From an uncultured Bacteroidales bacterium (GTDB lineage: Bacteria; Bacteroidota; Bacteroidia; Bacteroidales; Lentimicrobiaceae), in NCBI GenBank assembly GCA_937894795.1, contig CALCQV010000101.1:1-64000 (forward strand): DNA of 64,000 nucleotides, in the 5' to 3' direction. The position numbers and the translations under genes are program-made. The stretch's first letter is position 1; each line of letters starts with the position of its first letter. Of this stretch, positions 47,380 through 55,731 are shown piece after piece. Under the pieces are notes generated by a model, which saw nothing but the letters and a program-made list of their open reading frames with translations, was not told where the DNA came from and ran no database searches.

Positions 47380-48576
47380 ATGATGCTCTTTACTGCATTA
47401 TATAAGATCACTAAATATTTAACTGCCATGCTCAGCACGGCAGTTTTGTTAGGTGCTTGTTCCATGATTAATCAAGATAAGACAATAATTAATATCCATG
47501 GGATTGACAAAGATTATCCGGTTTTCTTGATGGAAATAGATACTGGTGCTGTAATACCTATTGATTCTCTGATGAAACCACATGATAATCAAGCGGTTTT
47601 TTCATTAGATATAGATACTCAGGGGATTTATGTAATTCAAAATAAGGATACAGAAATTGAATTTATTGTCTTGCCAAAGGATACTATTAATCTTTCAATT
47701 ACCGATAAGAAAACACTAGAAGATTCTGACAGCTTAAATGTCAGTTTTATTCAGTTTTTTAATTTTATCCAAACTATGGAGAATAAAGCTGATTCACTTG
47801 CTTATCATTTTATTAATTCGCAAGCAACTGATAGCTTTTCAATAGTAAGAGAAAAGGTTACAGACTCTTTTGATATATTGCTGCAAGAAGCCAATTTAAC
47901 CGCTAAAAGCTATCTTCGTCAAAATCCCTCATCAATTGGAATCTTCAGGGCTCTAAATAGTGTTATCAAACAATCGCCGGTATTTAATTATCCTATTGAT
48001 TATGAGTGGTTTTATTTAACGGATTCATTATTACAACAATATCATTCAGGACATCCTTATAGTATTTGGTTACATAATAAATTGGAATATTACCGGAGAT
48101 TATTTGGGGATATCAATAGTCAAAGCAGACTTCTCAATGAGGATTTCTTAATAAATAAGATAACTCTTCCCGGGATAAATAACAAATTGATGAATGTTGA
48201 TCCTCTGCCTGGTGGTTTAACTCTTTTGTATCTTTGGGATAATAACGTTGAGAGTAGGGTGGCTAATAGAAGGATCAAATTAATAAGTGAAAAGTATGTA
48301 GATGAGAATTTCAGAATTTATACTATTGCATTTTATCCTGATGTTAAAAGATGGTCTACCGTGATAGCTTTGGACAAATTATGGGGAATGAACATGATTG
48401 ACACAACTGGTCAAAGTTCAAAAATTCTAAGTGATTTAAATAATCCCCCATTGCCATCGTACATTCTGATAAATCAAAATTATAGAGTAATTAATCATTC
48501 AAAGAATATTCTTCAGTTTGAAGAATGGCTTAGCCGATATTTTAATAAGGGTGAAACCAATAATCAATTAAATTAG
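47380..48576 (+). CDS. Thioredoxin-fold lipoprotein of unknown function
   Basis: This 398-residue protein has a lipobox LGAC with Cys27 as lipidation site. The region ~33-115 resembles the DUF4369-like N-terminal domain found before thioredoxin folds in Bacteroidota. A helical middle region follows (~115-275) and the last ~110 residues look like a TlpA-type thioredoxin fold (TLLYLWDNNVESR, then IAFYPD, then PSYILINQNYRV). The usual CxxC is missing (the site reads WDNNVESR), so redox activity is unlikely. Two adjacent ATG codons open it. It is translated directly after purine nucleoside phosphorylase. Confidence 0.72.
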   Translation: MMLFTALYKITKYLTAMLSTAVLLGACSMINQDKTIINIHGIDKDYPVFLMEIDTGAVIPIDSLMKPHDNQAVFSLDIDTQGIYVIQNKDTEIEFIVLPKDTINLSITDKKTLEDSDSLNVSFIQFFNFIQTMENKADSLAYHFINSQATDSFSIVREKVTDSFDILLQEANLTAKSYLRQNPSSIGIFRALNSVIKQSPVFNYPIDYEWFYLTDSLLQQYHSGHPYSIWLHNKLEYYRRLFGDINSQSRLLNEDFLINKITLPGINNKLMNVDPLPGGLTLLYLWDNNVESRVANRRIKLISEKYVDENFRIYTIAFYPDVKRWSTVIALDKLWGMNMIDTTGQSSKILSDLNNPPLPSYILINQNYRVINHSKNILQFEEWLSRYFNKGETNNQLN

Positions 48577-48601
48577 CTAATCCTAATTAAATAGTTAAAC
48601 C

Positions 48602-49393
48602 TTGAAAATTTATTTTGCCTCTGACTTTCATTTAGGTATTCCTGATCACGACGCCAGTTTAAAACGTGAAATACTATTAGTTAAATGGCTGGATCTTGTG
48701 GAAAAGGATGCTAATGAGCTTTATTTAATGGGTGATGTATTCGATTTTTGGTTTGAATATCGAACTGTAATTCCAAGGGGTTTTGCGCGGTTATTCGGTA
48801 AGCTTGCCGAAATTACTGATAAAGGCATACCAGTGTATCTTTTTAGAGGCAATCATGATATTTGGGCATTTGATTATCTCCAAAAAGAGCTTGGTATTCA
48901 ATTGCATAGGGAGCGCCTTATTCGTGAATGGAATGGTAAAAAGTTCTTTCTTGCCCATGGTGATGGATTGGGCCCGGGTGACCTTGGTTACAAGTTTCTT
49001 AAAAAGGTTTTTGAGTTTAAACCAAATCAGTGGTTATTCAGATGGTTACATCCTGACATAGGAACTCGTTTGGCACTTTATTTTTCACGCAAGAGCAGGT
49101 ATGCAAATGTTTTGAAGGATAAAAAAATCATTGATGTTTATGGTACTTTCGATTTATCGACAGAGCGATTGTATGCTTTCGCTAAAAAGTACAAAAAAGA
49201 TAATCCTGATATAGGTTATTTTATATTTGGTCATCGACACTATCCCGGTCATGTTCCAATTCCTGAAGGAGGACATTATATCAATTTAGGTGATTGGATT
49301 ACCAATTATTCATATGCAATTCTAGATGAAAAGGGATTATCATTGTTTACTTACAAAGATGGAGTACAAAAGTTATTAGAAGGCCCTTTTTAA
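48602..49393 (+). CDS. LpxH-like UDP-2,3-diacylglucosamine hydrolase, TTG start
   Basis: This 263-residue calcineurin-type phosphoesterase shows all metal motifs: ASDFHLG near residue 6, MGDVFDFW near 43, RGNHD near 80, AHGDGLGPGD near 118 and FGHRHYP near 205. It is the Bacteroidota counterpart of LpxH, which releases UMP from UDP-diacylglucosamine in lipid A synthesis. The start must be TTG 48602, because TAA lies two codons upstream and the next ATG is far inside the domain. The nearby lpxK supports a lipid A role. It lies 25 bases after the lipoprotein gene. Confidence 0.87.
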   Translation: MKIYFASDFHLGIPDHDASLKREILLVKWLDLVEKDANELYLMGDVFDFWFEYRTVIPRGFARLFGKLAEITDKGIPVYLFRGNHDIWAFDYLQKELGIQLHRERLIREWNGKKFFLAHGDGLGPGDLGYKFLKKVFEFKPNQWLFRWLHPDIGTRLALYFSRKSRYANVLKDKKIIDVYGTFDLSTERLYAFAKKYKKDNPDIGYFIFGHRHYPGHVPIPEGGHYINLGDWITNYSYAILDEKGLSLFTYKDGVQKLLEGPF

Positions 49394-49435
49394 AACTTAA
49401 GAATAGAAATAATATCTTATACTAACAAAGCAGCT

Positions 49436-50326
49436 ATGCTATTTTCAGGGATTGACATTGGTTCAAATGCAGTACGTCTCTTATTTGCTAATGTATTTGA
49501 AACAAAAGGAGGGCCTGTTACTGAAAAGGCCACTTTGCTCCGGATTCCAATTCGTTTGGGAATGGATGTATTTACTTTAGGTCGAATATCTGACCAGAAG
49601 ACAGAATACTTAGTAAAAACTATGAAAGCATTTAAACTGCTCATAGATGTATATCAGCCTGAAAGTTATCTCGCTGCCGCAACTTCTGCAATGCGTGAAG
49701 CATCTAATAACAAGGAAGTTATGGATATTGTCCGTAAAGAATCCGGATTAACTATTGACTTGATTGATGGAATTCAGGAAGCGAATATTATAAGCAGCTT
49801 TAGTAACCTAATGGTTAATAAAGCTTTCACTAAGACTTTATATATAGACGTGGGTGGTGGTTCTACTGAGCTTTCTATTATTGATGGTAAGGATTTTATT
49901 ACGTCAAATTCATTCAAGTTAGGTACAATCAGATTATTAGCCGATGCTGTGCCGGATGATGAATGGGATAAGATGCACAAATGGCTTAACCTGTTCAAAG
50001 CGGATTTTGGTAGAATGAATGTAATAGGATCAGGTGGTAACATCAACAAAATTACTAAGTTATATGGTAATGCCTATAATAATATTGTTAATCTTGATCA
50101 GTTGCAATTTGCTTATAAGCAATTGAACACGATGCCGCTTGAGAAAAGAATTGAGAAAATGGGATTGCGTCCTGACCGTGCTGATGTTATTGTACCAGCG
50201 GCTCAAATATTTATTAAAATTCTCAAATGGACTGACCTTCAAATTGTATCAGCACCTAAGATAGGATTAGCAGACGGACTTGTACTTATGCAGTACAAAA
50301 TGATGAAAGCCGCTGCTAATCAATAA
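49436..50326 (+). CDS. Ppx/GppA-family exopolyphosphatase
   Basis: This 296-residue protein has the sugar-kinase/actin-like fold of the Ppx/GppA family. The first phosphate-binding loop GIDIGSNAVRLL is at residues 5-16, the second, DVGGGSTEL, near 139, and a conserved NVIGSGGNINK near 200. It lacks the C-terminal HD domain of longer Ppx and is of the short type common in Bacteroidota. Relatives hydrolyse polyphosphate or pppGpp; which one applies is not decided by sequence. ppk1 lies 41 kb away. It is the last gene of the lpxK cluster. Confidence 0.9.
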   Translation: MLFSGIDIGSNAVRLLFANVFETKGGPVTEKATLLRIPIRLGMDVFTLGRISDQKTEYLVKTMKAFKLLIDVYQPESYLAAATSAMREASNNKEVMDIVRKESGLTIDLIDGIQEANIISSFSNLMVNKAFTKTLYIDVGGGSTELSIIDGKDFITSNSFKLGTIRLLADAVPDDEWDKMHKWLNLFKADFGRMNVIGSGGNINKITKLYGNAYNNIVNLDQLQFAYKQLNTMPLEKRIEKMGLRPDRADVIVPAAQIFIKILKWTDLQIVSAPKIGLADGLVLMQYKMMKAAANQ

Positions 50327-50379
50327 ATATCTATAATTCTAAATATTAGCAAACGCCCCTTTAGTTATGAAGGTATGTT

Positions 50380-50387
50380 TATCTTTG
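50380..50387 (+). promoter_or_regulatory. -7 promoter element of the molybdenum cofactor cluster
   Basis: TATCTTTG matches TAnnTTTG and lies 23 bases before the moeA ATG, giving a leader of about 17 bases. Confidence 0.5.
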
Positions 50388-50410
50388 CAAATTCTTAAGC
50401 ATAACTTGCA

Positions 50411-51583
50411 ATGATCACCTTTGAAGAAGCTTTATCTATTGTAAATACGGCAATTGTAATGCCGGTTAAGGAGCACATTACAATGAATGCGAGCCTTGGT
50501 CGCATTCTTGCGTCTGATGTTTATTCTGACGTGGATATGCCCCCCTTTGATAAAGCTGCCGTTGATGGTTATGCATGTCGACGAGCTGACCTGCCTGGCC
50601 CGTTAACGATAATTGAGACTATTGCTGCAGGTGTAACGCCAACCAAGAAGATATCACAGCATCAATGTTCCAAGATAATGACTGGAGCAATAGTTCCGCA
50701 GGGTGCCGATTGCATCTTAATGGTTGAGCATGTGCGATTGAATGATGATAATACAATTACATTTCAGAAGTCATCAACTTCCAACAATATTGCATTTAAA
50801 GCTGAAGATGTAAAGAAAGGACAGCTGATTCTAAAACAGGGTATGCAAATCAAGCCTCAGCACATTGCAATGATGGCAGCCGTGGGATGTGTGACACCTG
50901 AAGTTTATAAACTGCCGTCAATTGGAATAATTACAACCGGGGATGAATTGGTGGAACCAGGTACTTCACCGGTTGGAGGGCAAATACGTAACAGTAATGC
51001 ATATCAGCTTATTGCACAGGTGCAACAAATTGGAATAACTCCCTATTATGCTGGAATTGCCCCCGATAATCCTACTGATACTCAGAAGCTTATTGAAGAT
51101 ACCCTTTCGGTTTGTGATGTATTGCTTATTACGGGAGGTGTTTCATTAGGAGAGTTTGACTATGTGCCTGCTGTGATTGAGGCAGCTGGTCTGGAAGTTA
51201 AATTCAGAAGCATGGCTGTACAACCCGGTAAACCAACTTTGTTTGCAACGAAAAATGGTAAGTTTGTTTTTGGACTTCCCGGAAATCCAGTTTCTTCATT
51301 CGTACAATTTGAAATGCTTGTAAAACCATTAATTTACAGGCTTATGGGTGGTGTCTTTCAACCTAAAATAGTAAAATTGCCTATGGCAACAGGATATATT
51401 CGAAAAAGAACTGATCGCAAATCATTCATTCCGGTCAAATATGCATTGGGTAAAATAGAACCACTCGAATATCACGGTTCTGCACATATTCATGCATTTG
51501 AACAGGCCTGGGGCGTTATTTCAATAAATATTGGAGAAGATAACATTAAACCAGGTGAGTTAAGAGAAGTTAGACAATTTTAA
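50411..51583 (+). CDS. moeA: Molybdopterin molybdotransferase
   Basis: This 390-residue enzyme inserts molybdate into adenylylated molybdopterin. Domain signatures are present: SDVDMPPFDKAAVDGYA near residue 37, MTGAIVPQGADCILMVE near 93, the MoCF-binding segment TGDELVEPG near 178 with ITGGVSLGEFDY near 240, and FGLPGNPVSSF near 292. Domain IV closes the protein. Length is a little short of E. coli MoeA (411) but complete. It opens a five-gene molybdenum cofactor cluster on the plus strand. Confidence 0.96.
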   Translation: MITFEEALSIVNTAIVMPVKEHITMNASLGRILASDVYSDVDMPPFDKAAVDGYACRRADLPGPLTIIETIAAGVTPTKKISQHQCSKIMTGAIVPQGADCILMVEHVRLNDDNTITFQKSSTSNNIAFKAEDVKKGQLILKQGMQIKPQHIAMMAAVGCVTPEVYKLPSIGIITTGDELVEPGTSPVGGQIRNSNAYQLIAQVQQIGITPYYAGIAPDNPTDTQKLIEDTLSVCDVLLITGGVSLGEFDYVPAVIEAAGLEVKFRSMAVQPGKPTLFATKNGKFVFGLPGNPVSSFVQFEMLVKPLIYRLMGGVFQPKIVKLPMATGYIRKRTDRKSFIPVKYALGKIEPLEYHGSAHIHAFEQAWGVISINIGEDNIKPGELREVRQF

Positions 51584-51663
51584 AGAAGCCTTGAAGTTTG
51601 AGGAATTAGGTATAAATCAAAATATAACCATTATAGGCGTCTTTAGTCAGTTCAATATCAGTT

Positions 51664-52464
51664 ATGTACGATAATTTTAATAGAAATATAAACTACCTCA
51701 GAATATCAGTTACCGACAGATGTAACTTACGTTGTCGTTACTGTATGCCGGAAGAAGGAGTGAGATTGCTTTCACATAATCAAATTCTCTCTTTTGAAGA
51801 AATAACTGAAGTTGTTAAGGTGGCAGTGTCTTTGGGAGTTTCAAAAGTGCGAATCACCGGTGGCGAGCCCCTGGTAAGGCATGATGTTGTTAGGCTCGTT
51901 GAACAAATAAGTGCAATTAATGGGATTAAGGACCTATCAATGACTACAAATGGTATTCTGCTATCAAAATATGCTATTGCACTAAGAGAAGCTGGTTTAC
52001 AAAGAGTAAATGTTAGTCTTGATACCTTGAATCCATCGCATTTCGAATATTTAACACGTGGTGGAAATATTCAGGATGTAATTCGTGGAATTGATGCTGC
52101 CTTGGATGCAGGATTAAAACCATTGAAGTTGAATTGTGTTGTTAAGGAATCTTCTAATGATGAAGATTCACAATCGGTCAGGGAATTTGCTAAAAGCAGG
52201 AATATCCAGGTCCGTTTTATACAACAAATGAGTCTATCAACAGGGCACTTCTCAATAGTTGAAGGTGGTTCAGGAGGTGATTGCGCACACTGTAACAGAC
52301 TTCGACTTACCGCCAATGGAAAAATTAAACCTTGTCTATTCAATGATCAGGAATTTGATGTTAGAGAACTTGGTGTGGCTGAAGCTCTAAAACGTGCTGT
52401 TGACAATAAACCGGCATGTGGTAGCTATAATTATACCGGTGAATTTTATAATATAGGCGGATAA
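51664..52464 (+). CDS. moaA: Compact GTP 3',8-cyclase MoaA-like radical SAM protein
   Basis: This 266-residue protein is shorter than usual MoaA (about 320-340). The N-terminal radical SAM cluster is intact (Cys20, Cys24, Cys27 in DRCNLRCRYCMPEEG) and so is the C-terminal cluster (Cys207, Cys210, Cys224 in DCAHCNRLRLT and CLFND). The C-terminal double glycine (NIGG) required for catalysis in MoaA is present. The shortening is in the segment between RFIQQM (~188) and Cys207, where ~40-60 residues of the canonical protein are missing. MoaA makes cyclic pyranopterin precursor with MoaC. Context and motifs support the call. Confidence 0.87.
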   Translation: MYDNFNRNINYLRISVTDRCNLRCRYCMPEEGVRLLSHNQILSFEEITEVVKVAVSLGVSKVRITGGEPLVRHDVVRLVEQISAINGIKDLSMTTNGILLSKYAIALREAGLQRVNVSLDTLNPSHFEYLTRGGNIQDVIRGIDAALDAGLKPLKLNCVVKESSNDEDSQSVREFAKSRNIQVRFIQQMSLSTGHFSIVEGGSGGDCAHCNRLRLTANGKIKPCLFNDQEFDVRELGVAEALKRAVDNKPACGSYNYTGEFYNIGG

Positions 52465-52528
52465 GTAATTTATCCTAATTACCTTGTTATTATTGAGTTG
52501 GTTTCATTTTGAAATTGGTATTGAGATA

Positions 52529-52558
52529 TTGAAAGAGTTATTAATCAGGATAAATTTG
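52529..52558 (+). promoter_or_regulatory. Promoter of moaC predicting a leaderless transcript
   Basis: TTG (52529-52531) is followed after 19 bases by TAAATTTG (52551-52558), the full Bacteroidota arrangement. The -7 box ends five bases before the ATG, so the transcript would begin at or next to the start codon. Confidence 0.5.
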
Positions 52559-52563
52559 GAAGA

Positions 52564-53037
52564 ATGAAACATAAGGATTCTGTGAAATTGAGCCATATAA
52601 ACGAGAAAGGAAAGGCCAACATGGTCGATGTTAGTATCAAGAATGTACAAGATCGAATTGCCCGTGCAACTGGTAAAATCTATCTACAACCTGAAACATT
52701 AAGCCTTATCATAGACAATCAACTTAAGAAAGGTGATGTTCTAACTGTTGCAGAAATTGCAGGAATTCAAGCAGCGAAACAGACTCCTTACTTAATACCC
52801 CTTTGCCATACCCTTCAGCTTACTAAGGTTGAAGTCATAACTGAGCCGGGGTCAGATGGGATTACTGTACATACTATGGTACGATGTCAGGGTCAAACCG
52901 GGGTGGAAATGGAGGCTCTTACTGCCGCATCAGTAGCATTGCTAACTATTTATGATATGTGTAAAGCCGTTGATAGGAAAATGGTAATCAGTGAAATTAG
53001 CTTGGTTGAGAAGATAAAAACAGATATTGGTGCTTGA
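52564..53037 (+). CDS. moaC: Cyclic pyranopterin monophosphate synthase
   Basis: This 157-residue enzyme completes formation of cyclic pyranopterin monophosphate from the MoaA product. The conserved segments are present: SHINEKGKANMVDVS at the start, AKQTPYLIPLCHTLQLTKV near 78, VRCQGQTGVEMEALTAASVA near 115 and the IYDMCKAVDRKM motif near 135 containing the catalytic lysine region. Length is standard. A promoter of its own precedes it. The next gene starts six bases after its stop. Confidence 0.96.
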   Translation: MKHKDSVKLSHINEKGKANMVDVSIKNVQDRIARATGKIYLQPETLSLIIDNQLKKGDVLTVAEIAGIQAAKQTPYLIPLCHTLQLTKVEVITEPGSDGITVHTMVRCQGQTGVEMEALTAASVALLTIYDMCKAVDRKMVISEISLVEKIKTDIGA

Positions 53038-53043
53038 TAAACA

Positions 53044-53499
53044 ATGATAAACATTAACACTTTAATTAATAAACTCAAAATCAGGATCCCTCGTCAATGG
53101 CTTTTTTTTGCAATGGCAAGCTTTTGGATGTTTGCCGCCATTAGGGTCTTCATGACAGCGTGGGAAGGGATATTAATAACCAAAACACCAATACTGAATT
53201 TTGTTTTGGTAAGTTTTTTAGGATCAATCATTTTTACCAAATTAGTATTCATTAAAGTAACTGCCAGGTATATCTCACGTATTGATGTTATGGAAGATGA
53301 AATGCCAAGCCTATTCCGTATGTTCAGTCATAAAAGCTATTTACTGATAGCTTTTATGATAAGCATGGGTATCGCAATAAAGTACTTTGCATTATTACCG
53401 GTTAATATTTTATCAATGTTTTTAGGTGCTCTAGGATTATCGCTATTTTCAAGCTCCTTGAGTTTTTTTAGGGCCTGGAGATTTAAAACTATATTATAA
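53044..53499 (+). CDS. Small integral membrane protein in the molybdenum cofactor cluster
   Basis: I do not recognise this family. The 151-residue protein has four predicted membrane segments (about residues 18-36, 46-66, 97-117 and 119-139), a short polar loop with ISRIDVMEDEMPSLFRMFSHKSY between the second and third, and a basic end (RAWRFKTIL). No transporter motif is visible. It starts six bases after moaC and ends 21 bases before the MOSC-MogA gene, so it is embedded in the pathway cluster. A role in molybdate or cofactor traffic is a guess from position. Confidence 0.7.
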   Translation: MININTLINKLKIRIPRQWLFFAMASFWMFAAIRVFMTAWEGILITKTPILNFVLVSFLGSIIFTKLVFIKVTARYISRIDVMEDEMPSLFRMFSHKSYLLIAFMISMGIAIKYFALLPVNILSMFLGALGLSLFSSSLSFFRAWRFKTIL

Positions 53500-53520
53500 A
53501 AAGTTTAGAATGAAATTCAA

Positions 53521-54444
53521 ATGGAACCAATAGTCGTATCAGTCAATATATCAGAGAAAAAAGGTGTTGTTAAATCTCCTGTACCATCCATTGAATTGAC
53601 AATCCTGGGTGTACAAAATGATGCTCATAGTGGTAAATGGCATCGTCAGGTTAGTTTATTAGGAACTGAGAGTTTTGATAAGTTTGAAAAACAAGCTGGT
53701 AGGAAGCTTGCATATGGTGAATTTGCAGAGAATATAACCACTAGTGGAATTGTTTTATATCAAACACGTCCTCTTGATCGCTTCATAATAGGTGATACAG
53801 AGCTTGAAGTAACCCAGATTGGGAAAAGTTGCCATGGTGATGGTTGTGCCATCTATCGTGAAGTTGGTAATTGCGTGATGCCAAAGGAAGGAATCTTTTG
53901 CAGGGTACTCAAAACAGGTACAATTAAAGCTGGAGATAAAGTTCAATATATACCAAGAGTTTTTAAAATTTCGGTTGTTACTCTTAGTGACCGGGCTAGT
54001 GCCGGAGAATATCCCGATAAAAGCGGTCCTGCTGTAGTTAATATTCTGAGTGATTTTTTTAATTCGCTGAATTGGAAAGTTGAGATAGATAGAGTTGTTA
54101 TTCCCGATAGCCCGAAGGATTTAAAAGAAATCATCGATAATTTAAATGGGATTGACATGTTATTTACTACAGGTGGAACCGGAATAAGTCCTCGTGATAT
54201 TACTGTTGATGTGATTGAACCACTACTTGATAAAAAGATACCTGGAATAATGGAACTGATAAGAGTTAAATATGGTACCGAAAAATCGGCAGCATTACTT
54301 AGCAGGGGAGTAGCAGGTGTAATCGGGAGCTCAATGGTCTATACTTTGCCTGGCAGTGTGAGGGCTGTTGAAGAGTACCTTTATGAAATAACCAAAATAA
54401 TTAAGCACAGCATTTATATGTTGCATGGGCTGGATATACATTAG
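53521..54444 (+). CDS. MOSC-MogA/MoaB fusion protein
   Basis: This 307-residue protein joins two domains. Residues ~1-147 are a MOSC domain (DAHSGKWHRQVSLL, GEFAENITTSG, IGKSCHGDGCAI with the conserved cysteine). Residues ~150-307 are a MogA/MoaB molybdopterin adenylyltransferase (VTLSDRASAGEYPDKSG, LFTTGGTGISPRDITVD, LPGSVRAVEEYL). The second domain adenylylates molybdopterin before molybdenum insertion by MoeA; MOSC domains are thought to handle sulfur or the cofactor. The fusion puts both steps in one protein. It is the last gene of the cluster. Confidence 0.93.
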   Translation: MEPIVVSVNISEKKGVVKSPVPSIELTILGVQNDAHSGKWHRQVSLLGTESFDKFEKQAGRKLAYGEFAENITTSGIVLYQTRPLDRFIIGDTELEVTQIGKSCHGDGCAIYREVGNCVMPKEGIFCRVLKTGTIKAGDKVQYIPRVFKISVVTLSDRASAGEYPDKSGPAVVNILSDFFNSLNWKVEIDRVVIPDSPKDLKEIIDNLNGIDMLFTTGGTGISPRDITVDVIEPLLDKKIPGIMELIRVKYGTEKSAALLSRGVAGVIGSSMVYTLPGSVRAVEEYLYEITKIIKHSIYMLHGLDIH

Positions 54445-54624
54445 TAAATAGCCTATAATGAATGGTGTAATGCTGACAATTTGTAGTAATTGGAGTTCGC
54501 CGAATGAGGGCGTATAAATAAATTTTCAAGAGATCTATTCAATTCTTATCATTGTGAACTTCAAATAATTGAATTAACCATTTTAATTTTTCAACTTTTA
54601 CCTTAAGTCTTTAAACCAATAATC

Positions 54625-55185
54625 ATGTTATTACCCAGAGAGCAAGCATTGGAATTACTAAGAACCTATGTAAAGAGTGAACGAATGATAGCCCATTCTT
54701 TGGCATCGGAAGCAGTATTAAGAGCATTGGCCGATCACTTGGGCAGGGATGCTGACAAGTGGTCGCAAGCTGGATTACTTCACGACCTTGATGTTGAAGT
54801 GACAAACGCCGATCCATACACTCATGCCCTTGAAACAGCAAGAATACTTACTGAAATGGGAGTTGACGAGGATGTTGTTGATGCAATCAGGATGCATAAT
54901 GAAGATGCTACCGGAATGGAACGTACTATTGAGTTCCAACATGCATTGGCTGCGGGAGAAACAATTACAGGACTCATTACCGCTACTGTGTATGTTTATC
55001 CCGATAGAAAGGTAGCTTCTGTTAAACCTAAGTCTGTTACAAAAAGAATGAAGGAAAAGGCATTTGCGGCTTCTGTCAAACGGGAGAATATTATGGAATG
55101 TGAAAAGATAGGCATCCCATTAGATAAATTTGCAGAGATAGCTTTATTGGCCATGGCTGGTATTGCAGAGGAGATTGGATTATAA
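54625..55185 (+). CDS. HD-domain hydrolase
   Basis: This 186-residue protein has an HD phosphohydrolase fold. A first histidine lies in MIAHSLASEAVLRAL (near residue 24), the metal-binding HD in AGLLHDLDVEV (near 55), and later histidines in DPYTHALETARIL and AIRMHNEDATG. The family removes phosphate from nucleotides and related molecules; the substrate is not evident. The spacing matches the HDIG subgroup. It stands alone, with about 180 featureless bases before it and 166 after. Confidence 0.85.
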   Translation: MLLPREQALELLRTYVKSERMIAHSLASEAVLRALADHLGRDADKWSQAGLLHDLDVEVTNADPYTHALETARILTEMGVDEDVVDAIRMHNEDATGMERTIEFQHALAAGETITGLITATVYVYPDRKVASVKPKSVTKRMKEKAFAASVKRENIMECEKIGIPLDKFAEIALLAMAGIAEEIGL

Positions 55186-55270
55186 TGCAGTCATGTTTTT
55201 TCTACCATAAAAAGTGAAAAAGCCATATTCTTTATTTAACCTACCATAGTTAACCAACGCATTACTTAAT

Positions 55271-55278
55271 TATATTTG
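55271..55278 (+). promoter_or_regulatory. -7 promoter element of the FtsB/DivIC gene
   Basis: TATATTTG matches TAnnTTTG 73 bases before the ATG, giving a leader of about 66 bases. Confidence 0.4.
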
Positions 55279-55351
55279 TTGAGATTAAAGTCAATCCTAA
55301 ACTTAAGGATATATTTATCCAATAGCCTGAAAACAATTTAAAACTGCAGGT

Positions 55352-55654
55352 ATGTTTAAGCGAATACCTCCTTTTCTTTACAATAAATATCTGCTGGCAC
55401 TGGTGGCATTCCTTGTATGGTTAACATTTTTCGACAGGAATAACTTTATCTCTCAGGTTCGTTATGGCCGTACACTCAACAAACAAAGGCAGCAGAAGGA
55501 ATTTTACAAGAGTGAGATAAATAAGGACTCTACTGCGCTTGTTGAATTATCGGATTCGACTAAATTAGAGAAATTTGCTCGCGAAAAGTACCTTTTCAAG
55601 AAAGATAATGAGGATATTTATCTCATTATAGAGGAGGAGGAAAAGGATAAGTAA
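55352..55654 (+). CDS. Septum formation initiator (FtsB/DivIC family)
   Basis: This 100-residue bitopic protein has a membrane segment (YLLALVAFLVWLTFF, ~12-26), then a coiled-coil region (residues ~38-60) and the conserved LEKFAREKYLFKKDNEDIYLI segment near 72-92, diagnostic of FtsB/DivIC. It acts in the divisome with FtsL and FtsQ. Its size is right for the family. The acidic tail is common in Bacteroidota. No FtsL/FtsQ neighbour is present. Confidence 0.87.
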   Translation: MFKRIPPFLYNKYLLALVAFLVWLTFFDRNNFISQVRYGRTLNKQRQQKEFYKSEINKDSTALVELSDSTKLEKFAREKYLFKKDNEDIYLIIEEEEKDK

Positions 55655-55731
55655 GTTTGACTTAATGCCACAAGCATTATAATAGGTAATCCTGTTAAAA
55701 CGTTGAATTAAAATTTCTTTAGGAATTCTGT

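Noticed and set aside
51664..52464. Frameshifted or truncated moaA
   Set aside because: The frame is continuous, both cysteine clusters and the terminal GG are present, and the shortening is internal and clean.
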